A DNA stretch of 64,000 nucleotides from Raphanus sativus. Its lineage: Eukaryota > Streptophyta > Magnoliopsida > Brassicales > Brassicaceae. Below are positions 1 to 9,137 of the stretch, one piece after another; the first letter of the stretch is position 1, and every line of letters begins with the position of its first letter. Under the pieces are notes generated by a model, which did not search any database, was not told the DNA's origin, and saw nothing but the letters and a program-made list of their open reading frames with translations. Where the stretch lies: NCBI RefSeq assembly GCF_000801105.2, contig NC_079517.1, forward strand, positions 7,378,001 to 7,442,000, given 5' to 3'. Position numbers and translations under genes: made by a program.

Positions 1-424
1 CTTCCCGAGCAAGCAATCTAAGCAACCGACTGTCGCCATGATGAGAGCTCCTCCTCTGCATTAGACGAGCGTGAGGATGATGAGAAGAAGCTTCCGGAAA
101 CGAACCACCACCAAGCCTCACATGCTGGTCGAATCCGTGAAGAAAAGGAAGATGGGATCCGGTGAAAAAACTCCTTTCTTCTTCTTCATCGGAGATAACC
201 ATTTTACTGAGACTCTTCTGACACAAACCGACAAGATCAATATCAGCTCTTCTTGCTGTGTTCAGGTTTCTGCGAGACTGTAATGGGTTTGAAATCGGCG
301 TCAAGCGAAGTCCGGCAATTCCGAAACCCACATCAGGGGGGAGAAGATGATGAATGTCACTACTACTGTACCAAGTTGTTCTTCCTCTCAAATCATCATC
401 AGGTGAAAACTCAAAACCTTCCAT
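1..424 (-). CDS. 5' part of an unrecognised gene, cut by the window edge
   Basis: An uninterrupted minus-strand frame starts at an ATG (422-424) and runs off the left edge, giving about 141 residues with no stop. The predicted start is MEGFEFSPDDDLRGRTTWYS. The rest is rich in Ser, His and Arg, with an acidic patch (DEEEE) near residue 80 and several Arg/His runs; no signal peptide or membrane segment is seen. Upstream (to about 830) lies a GA-rich leader on this strand, and a TATA-like TATAAATA sits near 831-840, which supports this promoter and direction. I do not recognise the family. Composition suggests the disordered N-terminus of a nuclear or regulatory protein, which is inference only. 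The plus-strand frame at 71-283 is its shadow. Confidence 0.6.
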   Translation of the reverse strand, partial: MEGFEFSPDDDLRGRTTWYSSSDIHHLLPPDVGFGIAGLRLTPISNPLQSRRNLNTARRADIDLVGLCQKSLSKMVISDEEEERSFFTGSHLPFLHGFDQHVRLGGGSFPEASSHHPHARLMQRRSSHHGDSRLLRLLARE

Positions 425-890
425 GAACTTCTTTTTCTCTTTAAACATCAGGGAGAGGCAGGAGTCAAATCTTTAGTTTTATACACAACACAAGCACAAA
501 GGATGTGACTTGTGGTGGGGGAGTATGTAAGAAGATAACAAAAAGAACAAAGCAAAGAAAAGAAGAAGGTCTGTTTTCTTTTTCTGTTTTCTTCTGTAAT
601 TAATTCTCTGTGTTGTTAAAAAATATGTTGGGACTTACAAAGAAGGGAGATATGATACGTTTGAGGAGGGTACGGAGAGAAAGGCTGTTCTCTTTTGTTT
701 TTTGTCGTATGGTTTAAGAGAGAGAGACGGCGTCTTGATACTACACTTGAAAAGAAAAAAGTTGAAGATAGATAAAAAAAAGAGAATAAAATATATTTTG
801 TAAACAATATATAAAGATCACTCATCGTTTCTTATTTATAGATTTAAGTTTGTCTATGACTTCTGCTATATATTTCTTCCTACTTGTTGT
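425..890 (-). promoter_or_regulatory. Leader and promoter of the left-edge gene
   Basis: Read on the minus strand this holds a TATA-like motif (about 831-840), then a purine-rich leader with a GA run at about 717-726, then the ATG at 424. A 69-codon frame at 616-825 starts too close to the TATA motif to be a convincing gene. Confidence 0.4.
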
Positions 891-1400
891 TTCAGAAATA
901 TGCACACAAATTAAGAAAACATTTAATTATTTACATTTCCTAAGCATAAAATTATTACATCTATTTTTTAGAGAAAAAATCATCATTACATCTACTTATA
1001 ATTCAACCAATAATAAAATAGACTGAATAATATCATTGGTTATATAATTTTAATTGTTAATAAAATTTTATTTTGAAAATTTAAATTCCTATTCTATTTG
1101 AAACAGAAATATTATCTAAAACATCAAGTCTTCGAAAATTCTCACGTCCAGTTTTACAGTAGAGATGAAATTGATATGACTATATATTATTTATTCCATC
1201 TTATCTTACAGCTGTAAGCATAGAGACTAAAAAAATATTTAATTTTTTATATTTTCAAAGTAAAATCATCATTAGCTATCTATCCATTTATAGTCTGACC
1301 AAAAGTAAAAATGTAAAATATAACATTAATTGTTAATAAATTCTACTTGAAAAAGTTAAATCGTTGCTTCATTTGGAACACATATTATTCTCAAAAATAT
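891..1400. repeat. AT-rich dispersed repeats, MITE-like relics
   Basis: Two related AT-rich stretches (about 900-1120 and 1225-1400) share words such as AATTGTTAATAAA followed by a Tyr/Phe-codon-like TTTGGAAC or TTTGAAAC segment. Further relatives occur near 3090-3180 and inside 4800-5030. No coding frame is supported. They look like decayed MITEs of one family. Confidence 0.4.
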
Positions 1401-1790
1401 CCACAGAAGCACATTTTAACCTCCATAATAAAAGCTGGCTCTCGTATTCTTTCTCAAGACAAGCTCGGTCACATTATTAACCTCCACAGGAAGTCATCTC
1501 AGAGAGTCCGTTTATCAGGGCGAGGCCACGTAACAAGGTAACAAGGTCGCAAGGACGAGGTCACAAAACCGAACTCGCTCATTGAACATCAATTAATAGC
1601 ACTGCGATCTGGGCCAAATAAGCACACTCGTATCTTTGGAACGAAGGCCAACCACCTCACAAAAATCCACTTTATTCTCTAACGAAGTCGTTCCCGTTCC
1701 CGCAAGTTAACTCACCTAATCTGACGTGTCAAAATCAACGAACAAACATATTCCTTTAAAAGCGACGTTTCCGAGCACGACTTCTCCGAA
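1400..1790. other. GC-richer relic of unknown origin
   Basis: This stretch is clearly richer in GC than its surroundings and has no long frame or recognisable gene. It joins a GC-rich minisatellite on its right. A fragment of a retrotransposon LTR is a plausible source, but no matching second LTR, primer site or coding domain is visible. Confidence 0.3.
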
Positions 1791-2021
1791 CAGCCGCCAT
1801 ACACTCAGACCTCAACGTGGAGACTTCTCCGAGCTCGACCTCAACGCGGCGTCTCCGAGCTCGCCATCAACGTGGCGTCTCCAAGCTTGACAACAACGCA
1901 GCGTCTCCGAGCTTGTCATCAAGATTCAAGGCGGCGTCTTCGAACTAAACCTCAAAGCGCTGCGGCGAACTCGCCGTTGACATCAACGCGGCGTCTCCTG
2001 AACTCTCCATATCAACCTGAC
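1790..2021. repeat. GC-rich 27-30 bp imperfect minisatellite
   Basis: About seven or eight degenerate tandem copies share the core GCGTCTCCGAGCTCG and ATCAACGCG. The array is cut on its right by the hAT element at 2022, and non-repeat flank resumes at 2990. Confidence 0.6.
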
Positions 2022-2989
2022 TAGGGATGTCAATTGTACATGATGTCCATTGGTTACCCATGTCCAAACCCATTTGGACTAAACCAAATTAGACCAACAA
2101 ATAAAGATGTCCAATTGGGTTTAACCAATTAGATCCAAATCCAACGAGCTTAATCTAAATAGACATGGGCGGCCAAATAATACAAAAATCATAAGATTTT
2201 ATTTTGAGGAAAAAATCAAGTTTTCCCTCGAAAACCGTAAATCGGAATTTTTTAACAGAACCGTAAGTTGAGTTTTCCCGTCAAAAACATAAAATTGAGA
2301 TTTCCTGCCAAAATCTTAAAATCGAGTTTTAGAGTTTTCCCGTCAAAACTGTAAATCGAGTTTTCCCACCAAAACCGTAAAATCGAATTTTCCCGCCAAA
2401 ACCGTAAAATCGAGTTTTCCCGCCAAAACCGTAAAATCGAGTTTTTCCGTCAAAACCGTAAAATCGAGTTTTTCTGTCAAAACCGTAAAATCGAGTTTTT
2501 CCGTCAAAACTGTAAATCGAGTTTTCCCGCCAAAACCGTTAAATTGAGATTTCCCGCCAAAATCGTAAAATCGAGTTTTCCCTCCAAAACCGTGAAATCG
2601 AGTTTTTTTTCCAAAACCGTAAAATTGAGATTTCTCACCAAAATCATAAAATCGAATTTTTGAGTTTTCCCGTCAAAACAGTAAAATCGAATTTTCCCGC
2701 CAAAACCGTAAAATCGAGTTTTCTCGCCAAAATCGTATATGTGCTTTTGAATTAATTAGAAAAACAATGAAATTATGTTTTTTTTCTTTTTTTTTTGTTA
2801 AAAATGATATTTTCGATGTTAAAGCAGAAATTGTATTTGGACTTTACGGAATGCCCATTTGGAATGGACCAATTTAGTCTGGACAATTTGGTCTGGTATA
2901 ATTTGAGATTAAAAAAATAATGTCCATTTGGACTGGTGTGTCCATTTGGACAGCCCAAATAGACTTGGACAGCCCAATTAACACCTCTA
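2022..2989. mobile_element. Non-autonomous hAT-like element carrying a 27-bp array
   Basis: The left end is TAGGGATGTCAATTG and the right end, inverted, is TAGAGGTGTTAATTG. These imperfect terminal inverted repeats are of the hAT type. The element is flanked by AACCTGAC (2014-2021) and AACCTAAC (2990-2997), a 7 of 8 match to the 8-bp target duplication expected for hAT. Subterminal regions on both sides are rich in TGTCCAWWTGG motifs in both orientations. No transposase frame is present, so it is non-autonomous. About half its length is the tandem array at 2206-2741. Confidence 0.75.
2206..2741. repeat. 27-bp tandem array with E2F-like motifs
   Basis: About 20 imperfect units are built on CCGCCAAAACCGTAAAATCG followed by AGTTTTC, period about 27 bp. 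Five units hold an exact TTTCCCGCC (2389-2397, 2416-2424, 2523-2531, 2550-2558, 2693-2701), which fits the E2F/DP consensus; others are one base off. Units have constant length without distinct spacers, so this is a satellite-type array and not a CRISPR. Confidence 0.85.
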
Positions 2990-3223
2990 AACCTAACGTT
3001 TCCGTTCTCGTTAACAATTGCTCCACCTCTGCGCTGACTCTTATTACAATATTCGCGGAGCATCACGAATAGATAGCATAATATCATTAATAATACTGTA
3101 TAATATTAATTGTTAATGAATTCCACCTTAGGAATAAAATTCGTTTTTTAATTTTGAACAAAAAAATATTTTCAAAAACATATACAATCAAAAGAGAATA
3201 CCCACTTATTTATTATCATTTAC

Positions 3224-3319
3224 CACAACCTATATGCCATCCGAAGGAGATTCGTCAAGCCTCTTCAGTTCCTTAGCGAGCTGCTTGATAATACTGTGTG
3301 GTAAGTTCTCGTTACTTGC
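3224..3319 (-). pseudogene. Dead exon of a UBC22-like E2 enzyme, copy 1
   Basis: Minus-strand translation gives ASNENLPHSIIKQLAKELKR and then LDESPSDGI followed by TAG. It matches the N-terminus of the ubiquitin-conjugating enzyme UBC22 (UBE2S-like) as I know it. Family members have Lys where the stop falls, followed by VVV. The 3' acceptor AG present in copy 2 is changed to AT here. Homologous non-coding sequence lies upstream at about 3445-3600. Only this N-terminal piece exists, with no catalytic UBC core, so it is a gene fragment. It is duplicated at 7711-7806. Confidence 0.7.
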
Positions 3320-3599
3320 ATGAGCAATAAAAAACACCATAAAAAAAGGAAACAAATCAGAACATGCAAAATTTAAAGGCATTTCACGAAGTTTCAAAGT
3401 AAGCACAACTCTATTTCTAAGCAAGAAATAAATAAGCAGAGAAAGAGAATTACGATGGAGAATAATAAGTGCAAAAGGGCCCTCCACTTCTTCTCCTCAG
3501 GGTCAGATAATCTTGCAGAAGTTAGCACCAATGTGATGAAATCCTTTTCATGTCTTCAAGACTCAAATGCGATCAAACTGAACCAAATGCCACACATAC

Positions 3600-4027
3600 A
3601 AACAAAAGGGTTAACGCTTGGCTTCCTTAGGTTTATGGTAATAATCATAGCACTGTCTTTCTTTACATGGCGACACTCAGTGATCTGTTTAATTATTTTT
3701 GGTGACATGAACATCGTCAGAGCTTTAGAATAGAGACTTTTATATATTGGAGATGTTTGATAGCACATTATAATAGTCTGAAAGAAAGAAACTTTGGAAA
3801 AACTCTTAACTATTTTTTTCAGGGTGTAAATGTTACTTTTTGGTCTAAACTCTTAGAAATGCTACTTCTTTAGCTTAAATTATTCTATTTGATTTTTTCC
3901 GAACAATTTCTGAGTTAAAGAAAATTATTTTGATGTCATATATTCACTGTTTGTTATTTGTGGTCATTAGAGATTGGCTCATGCTATCACCAAGGTCTAT
4001 GCTGAACTTTTTGAAGAGATGTTTCGC
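3600..4027. other. Intergenic, no gene seen
   Basis: AT-rich sequence. A possible short retroposed snippet lies at 3809-3846 between two copies of AAACTCTTA (3800-3808 and 3847-3855). Nothing else is supported. Confidence 0.4.
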
Positions 4028-4312
4028 AAGCTTTATGCCGCAGAACCAACACAAGTTGGTCCAGTGGTGATTACTTGAGGGAGCTTCGGCCCCAATACGG
4101 GAAGCCACCTGGGTTCGATTCGTGTTGGCCACCTGCCTTGTGGAGTTTCCGTCCACAAGTACCCGGGTTGCAGGCCTCCAGGAGATTAGTCGGTTGACAG
4201 TCAGAAAAGCATGTGCGGATTACAGGCTCTCGGGCAAACGGAAACCACCTGTCGGATTACGGGTCGCCGGATATCCCTGGTTTAAAAAAAAAAAAAAAGC
4301 TTTATGCCGCAG
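4028..4312 (+). mobile_element. tRNA-derived SINE with perfect 16-bp target duplication
   Basis: The body at 4044-4296 has a pol III A box TGGTCCAGTGG (4057-4067) and a B box GGTTCGATTC (4112-4121) about 55 bp apart. These are the internal promoter of a tRNA-related head. An unrelated body and a terminal A-run (about 4284-4296) follow. It is flanked by perfect copies of AAGCTTTATGCCGCAG (4028-4043, 4297-4312). The intact boxes and perfect duplication imply a young insertion. A decayed relative lies at about 52870-53065. Confidence 0.9.
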
Positions 4313-4791
4313 TGGTTTAGATAAGCAAAGTTTCGACATCCTATTATTTTAGTGTTTATCTCTATAAATATAGCAGTAATGTGCGGCACAGCACACTTGT
4401 GTCTATAACATACACATTCAATCATCCGTTAATAAATTGTTTGGCTGTAAGTTATGTTAACATTCGTCTTGTTTACAAATCTACAGGTTTCATAAAAAGT
4501 AGGTTTCGTCTTTACTTTATTGAATACTCCATACGTTTGATTGATATTAAATGTCGTTTTATACTTGTATACACAGATTAAGAAATCATTTAATTTTGTA
4601 TATTTTTTATATAAAAATATCATTATTCATACACTTACTCATATTTCAAACAAATAAAAAATATACTAAAAAATAAAATTAATAAATTATATCTAGAAAT
4701 GCTAAAACAACACTTATTTTACGAAGAAATTTTTTTTATACACCAACACTTAATATAAAACAAAAATAGTATGATTTAATTGTGTTTAATA
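4313..4791. other. AT-rich intergenic with MITE-like relic
   Basis: A stretch from about 4527 begins TACTCCATACGTTTGATTG and resembles the start of the CTCC(C/T)TCCGT MITE group, but I cannot fix its right end. No gene is supported. Confidence 0.3.
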
Positions 4792-5030
4792 CTCCTTCTA
4801 TTCTTTATTAGATAACTTTTAGAGTTATGCACATACATTAGTTTTCTTACGTTTTTTATACAAAAACATCATTAACTATTCACCTAACCACAAATCTACC
4901 AATAACAAAATAGGTTTCATAATATAAATGGTCAAATAACAATAAAAATTTATAATCTTATATTGAAAATTAAAAACGTCATCAATTTTGAATATATTTT
5001 TTTCTGAAGTATTAAAAACAGAGGGAATAG
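4792..5030. mobile_element. Stowaway-like MITE
   Basis: It begins CTCCTTCTATTCTTTATTA and ends in the rough inverse CAGAGGGAATAG. It has flanking TA, as expected of Tc1/mariner-type MITEs. It has no coding capacity. Confidence 0.5.
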
Positions 5031-5465
5031 TATAGAACTCGTACATTATATAAACATTAACAAATTATTATAAGAGAATACAATAGTGATTAGTGTGTAA
5101 CGTGTAATCTGATACTGTCAAGTTTGATCTTAGGGACTAAGTGATCATAGAGATTGTGATGGTCTTCTTTCTCTACTTTAAATTACCCTCAAATATGTCT
5201 TACTATTAAAAAGAATCATATGTTGTATAATTTGCCAGGAAAATGAAAGGAAAGCTAAAAGAATTTGACTTGAGTAAAAAGTTAAAGTTACTCTCTCTAC
5301 CTTCCATTCTTTCTCATCCTCACCAAATTTAGATGTAAAAAACGAAAGCTGGTTCTATTTTGATGATGTTTATTTTCGTCTACTGCTACATTAACCATAA
5401 ATTATCTTGACTAAAATAGAAAGAAAGAAAAGTGAAAATTTACTATCTTTAAAACTAACTATAGA

Positions 5466-5472
5466 TATAAAA
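5466..5472 (+). promoter_or_regulatory. TATA box of defensin-like gene copy 1
   Basis: TATAAAA lies 85 bp before the ATG. The motif and its flanks are repeated almost exactly at 8632-8638 before copy 2. Confidence 0.6.
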
Positions 5473-5556
5473 CCACAAAAGTCGATCATAATTTTCCAAA
5501 CACAAGATTTCGAGTTGAACACTTACTACAAAAGAAAACAAAACTGCAAAAAAAAA

Positions 5557-5972
5557 ATGGAGTCATCAAGATTTCAACTTGTTGCCCTTTTCGTCATCTT
5601 CTCTCTCGTTATTTCTGCCAAATCTCAAGGTGTCTAACAATTACCATGAATCTTTATTAGGTTTACATTCAAAGATGTTTATTTCTGCTTCTACAAAACG
5701 TTTTCTATACAAAAGGTTTTGTCATTTGTTCAATAACAATAACATGTATAGTATTGTGTCATGGTCACAAACCTAAGCATTTTTCTTGAATTCAACTGAA
5801 AAAAAAAACAGGAGATGATATATTGGAGGGACCGTGCCGCTTGAGGGGAACGTGCAAACAGGACAGCGACTGTGACGTTCATTGCCATCGAAAGACCGAC
5901 CCTCCAGGCATGGGCGGCCACTGCATCTTGGCTAGACCCGCTGGTCCCGTTTGCTGCTGCCTTTTTGATTAA
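5557..5972 (+). CDS. Defensin-like secreted cysteine-rich peptide, copy 1
   Basis: Exons are 5557-5629 and 5812-5972 (77 aa). Exon 1 encodes MESSRFQLVALFVIFSLVIS, a hydrophobic signal peptide ending near AKSQ. A phase-1 intron right after the signal peptide is typical of plant defensin-like (DEFL/LCR) genes. The mature part has eight cysteines: C-x5-C-x5-C-x3-C-x12-C-x9-CCC, with PCRLRGTCKQDSDC near its start. Such peptides are secreted and held by disulfides; members act in defence or in reproductive signalling, and which applies here cannot be told. It fits the DEFL gene near At5g60615. The paralogue is at 8727-9137. Coding exons are better conserved than the intron, and both frames are intact, which suggests selection. 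Confidence 0.85.
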
Positions 5973-6436
5973 TCCGATATCATTTTTAATTCTTTATCCA
6001 TGATCAATATTTTTAGCAATAGACAAAAGTCCCCTGATCAAATAAGTTCTTAATTTATTTACGTCCCAACTCCCAATAAAGCGAAGAATAAATCTACTTC
6101 TATAACAGAAATTCTCTATTTTAGAAAAAAATACAGACATAGATTAGAGATGGTCTTATAAAGTTTCTCTTTTCTAGAGTTAAAATTAGAGAAATACATT
6201 GGAGATCAGTCTTATAATTTGATTTTTTTTCTTATATTTTGGTTTTTTTTTCTTTTTGTTTACCGCACAGACAATTGTATCATGTCATGGTAGTATTTTT
6301 TTCGATTGTAAGAGAATGGCTATTATTAGTGAACAATTAAATATTTTTTTCTTTTGTTGTTAATTCCATCATAGGCAATAAGAAAAGGAAAGATCAGTTT
6401 ATTCTGCAAAGCTAGCAACTTCTGCTAACTTGCTGT
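5973..6436. other. 3' flank of defensin-like copy 1
   Basis: This aligns with the 3' flank of copy 2 (from 9138), including the shared stretches ACGTCCCAACTCCCAATAAA and TTTACCGCACA, so it belongs to the duplicated block. No gene is present. Confidence 0.6.
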
Positions 6437-6444
6437 GTTGTATT

Positions 6445-6495
6445 ACTAAATACTACTCCATGTTAACGAAAAATAAAAACTAAATACTACTCCAT
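6445..6495 (+). repeat. Micro-insertion with 17-bp duplication
   Basis: ACTAAATACTACTCCAT occurs at 6445-6461 and again at 6479-6495. Between them is a 17-nt A-rich insert (6462-6478) that ends in A residues. Confidence 0.7.
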
Positions 6496-6881
6496 ATGTC
6501 TTCTAACAGATTAAGAAAATGATGTGATTTTGGGTTCGTTTATGAAATACTAGATATGGAAGACAATCAAATTTAATCAACTCATGAAGTTATCTAATAT
6601 ATCCAACCTTTTTTATGAAGTTCAAGCTCAATAAAGATCAAAATCAAGTGATTTTTTTGATATTTAAATAAAGTGACAAAATAAAAATTAAATAGATGGA
6701 AAACTTTTCTCTTGCATGCAATAAATATTTGTCTCAGGAACTTTTTTTCTCCTTCATGAACTGTTTTGTGATTTCTCTCTCTCATTTGTGATTTCCAAAA
6801 CTAATAAAGTTAGATACTCCCTCCATTTTTATATAAATATCACTTTGACATTTTTCACATGGAATTATATGTAAGTTGTTA

Positions 6882-7110
6882 CTCCCTCCGTTTCATATTA
6901 AGTGTCGTTTTAGAGAATTTTTTTCGTTGCAAAATAAGTGTCGTTTTAGAGTTTCAATGCAAAATTTATTAACTTTATTCTCCATTCTATTTTTCTATTG
7001 GTTGAATTGTATCGGTAATGATGTTTTTATATTGAAAATATGCAAAATTAAATGCTTTCTTAATCCGTGTGCACAAGTCTAAAACGACACTTATAATGAA
7101 ACAGAGGAAG
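6882..7110. mobile_element. Stowaway-like MITE, inner element A
   Basis: The 5' end CTCCCTCCGTTTCATATTA is mirrored by a right end that reads CTTCCTCTGTTTCATTATAA on the other strand. TA flanks both sides. It is about 229 bp and non-coding. Close relatives are at 28361-28591 and 51915-52152. Confidence 0.75.
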
Positions 7111-7136
7111 TATTAGTTATTCTTCTCTAACTAATA

Positions 7137-7395
7137 CTTCATCCGTTCCTGAAAGTAAAATTTTCTAGAATTTTCACGTTTATTAAGAATTTAATAAGTA
7201 TTTACATTTTAGTTTACTATTTATTTTTCTATACAAGTTCTAATAACTATTTACCAATCAAATTTAATCAATTCAAATACTCACAATTAATTAATGTTTC
7301 TTAAAAGTATACAAAATTACCTTAAAAATATAGAAAATCTATCTTTGTGAAACAAAAATAAAATCTAAAAATCTTATTTTCGGGAACGGAAGGAA
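7137..7395. mobile_element. MITE, inner element B
   Basis: CTTCATCCGTTCCTGAAAG at the left end is mirrored by TTCCTTCCGTTCCCGAAAA read from the right end. TA-rich flanks. Non-coding. Confidence 0.65.
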
Positions 7396-7710
7396 TAATA
7401 TTTTAAATATATAAAATTATTTATAAAATCAATGTATTTGCAATTAATTTTTAACTCAAAATAAATATAATTTGCATTGAAATTATAAAGTGACAATTTT
7501 TGTAGAACAAAAAAAATGTTAGAATGACACTTATTATAAAAAGTAAAAGTTAATTGTCTCAAATTTCAACTGTATTCAATCATGATGTACATAAGATAAA
7601 ATTCCATTCGCATATGGAGTCCCAACTGTATTCAATCAGGTAGAATAGCATCTTACTTTATAGTATCGATCATTTTACATTGTAGTCTGAGAGAAGTCCT
7701 ATTCACTTAC

Positions 7711-7806
7711 CACAACCTAGATGCCACCTGGAGGTGATTCGTCAAGACTCTTCAGTTCCTTAGCGAGCTGCTTGATAATATTGTGCGGTACCTTCTCGTT
7801 ACTTGC
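7711..7806 (-). pseudogene. Dead exon of a UBC22-like E2 enzyme, copy 2
   Basis: The exon reads ASNEKVPHNIIKQLAKELKS then LDESPPGGI, TAG, VV. It has a plausible acceptor CAG (7807-7809) and a donor GTAAGT. As in copy 1, the stop replaces the Lys codon of active UBC22-type proteins, so the lesion is older than the duplication. The upstream homologous stretch is at about 7935-8090. No UBC fold downstream. Confidence 0.7.
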
Positions 7807-8090
7807 CTGAGCACTAAGAAACACCATAAAAAGGAGACAATCAGAACAGTGAACTTTAAAGGCATTTCATGAAGTTTCAATGGAAGCACAATTCTATTTC
7901 TAAGCAGGAAATAAATAAGCAGAGAAAGAGAATTACAATGTGATGGAATCCTCCAAAGAAGTTCTTCTCGGGGTCAGATAAACAGGCAGAAGCACCAATC
8001 GCCAATGTGATGGAATCATTTTTAGGTCTTCGAGACTCAAATGTGATCAAACTGAACCAAAGGCCACACATACACTTAACATTGGTCTTG

Positions 8091-8184
8091 TTTACAAATT
8101 ACAAGTTTCAACAAAATTATGTTTGGTCTTTACTTTATTGAAGATGATTTGACTGCGTTTAACAGTGTATTGTAGAGATAGAAT

Positions 8185-8228
<44 letters not shown>

Positions 8229-8631
8229 TTTAACAAATTATTAGAAGAGAATACGATAGTGATTAGTGTGTAATGTGTAATCAGGTACTCTCAAATGTGT
8301 TTTTAGGGATTAAGTGAACATATAGATTGTGAATATCATCTTTCTCTACACTAAATTACCCACAAAATATATCTTACGATTAAAATATTCATAATTTTCA
8401 AGGAAAATGAAAGCTAAAAGAATTTGACTTGAGTAAATTAAAGTTACTCTCTCTCTACCATCCATTCTTTGCTCATCCTCACCAAATTTAGATGTAAGAA
8501 ACGAAAGCTAGTTCTATTTTGAGAGATGAACTTTCGTTTACTGCTACATTAACCATAAATTCTCTTGACTATATTTGAAAACAGAAAGAAAGAAAAAGTA
8601 AAAATTTACTATCTTTAAAACTAACAACAGA
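8091..8631. other. Promoter side of defensin-like copy 2, with (TA)n tract
   Basis: A pure (TA)n microsatellite spans 8188-8224. From about 8250 the sequence aligns with 5079 onward, so it is the upstream part of the duplicated DEFL block. Confidence 0.6.
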
Positions 8632-8638
8632 TATAAAA
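8632..8638 (+). promoter_or_regulatory. TATA box of defensin-like gene copy 2
   Basis: TATAAAA lies 89 bp before the ATG, in flanks nearly identical to those of copy 1. Confidence 0.6.
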
Positions 8639-8726
8639 CCACAAAAGTCGATCACAAATTTTCCAAACACAAGATTTCCAGTTGAATATCTTTGCACTTA
8701 CTAAAAAAGAAAACAAACTGCAAAAA

Positions 8727-9137
8727 ATGGCGTCATCAAGATTGCAACTTGTTTTCCTTCTCCTCATATTCTCTCTCGTTATTTCTGCCAAATCTCAAGG
8801 TGTCTTACTGTTACCATTAATCTTTATTAGGTTTACATTCAAAGATGTTTATTTTTGTTTCTACAAAACGTTCTATATACAAATTTTTTATCATTTGATC
8901 GATCAATAACAACAACATGTAAGTCATGGTCACAAACCTAATACAATTTTCTTGAATTCCACTGAAAAAAAAACAGGAAATGATATAATGGACGGACCGT
9001 GCCGCTTGAGGGGAACGTGCAAACAGGACAGCGACTGCGACGTTCATTGCCATCGGAACACTGACCCTCCAGCCATGGGCGGCCACTGCCTCTTGGCTAG
9101 ACCAACTGGTCCTGTTTGTTGCTGCCTTTTTGATTAA
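8727..9137 (+). CDS. Defensin-like secreted cysteine-rich peptide, copy 2
   Basis: Exons are 8727-8799 and 8977-9137 (77 aa), the same exon lengths and phase as copy 1. The signal peptide is MASSRLQLVFLLLIFSLVIS. The mature part starts near GNDIMDGPCRLRGTCKQDSD and keeps all eight cysteines in the same spacing, ending in CCCLFD. Differences from copy 1 in the mature part are few (for example RNTDPPAM versus RKTDPPGM). The role is as for copy 1: a secreted, disulfide-bonded peptide of unknown target. Promoter, intron and 3' flank also align, so this is a tandem duplicate of a block that also carried the UBC22 fragment. Confidence 0.85.

Larger units (their letters stand above)
6817..7550. mobile_element. 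MITE split by two further MITEs
   Basis: An outer element begins near 6817 (CTCCCTCCATTTTTATATAA), breaks at about 6880 and seems to resume after 7395. The part at 7396-7545 matches the right half of the relatives at 29455-29708 and 55941-56154. Two complete MITEs lie inside it (next two entries). Its right terminus is approximate. Confidence 0.5.

Noticed and set aside
71..283. 70-codon plus-strand frame at the left edge
   Set aside because: The minus strand has a longer open frame with an ATG and promoter-like sequence; this one is its shadow.
2206..2741. Regular direct repeats as a CRISPR array
   Set aside because: Units run head to tail without unique spacers, vary in sequence and lie in a hAT element in plant DNA.
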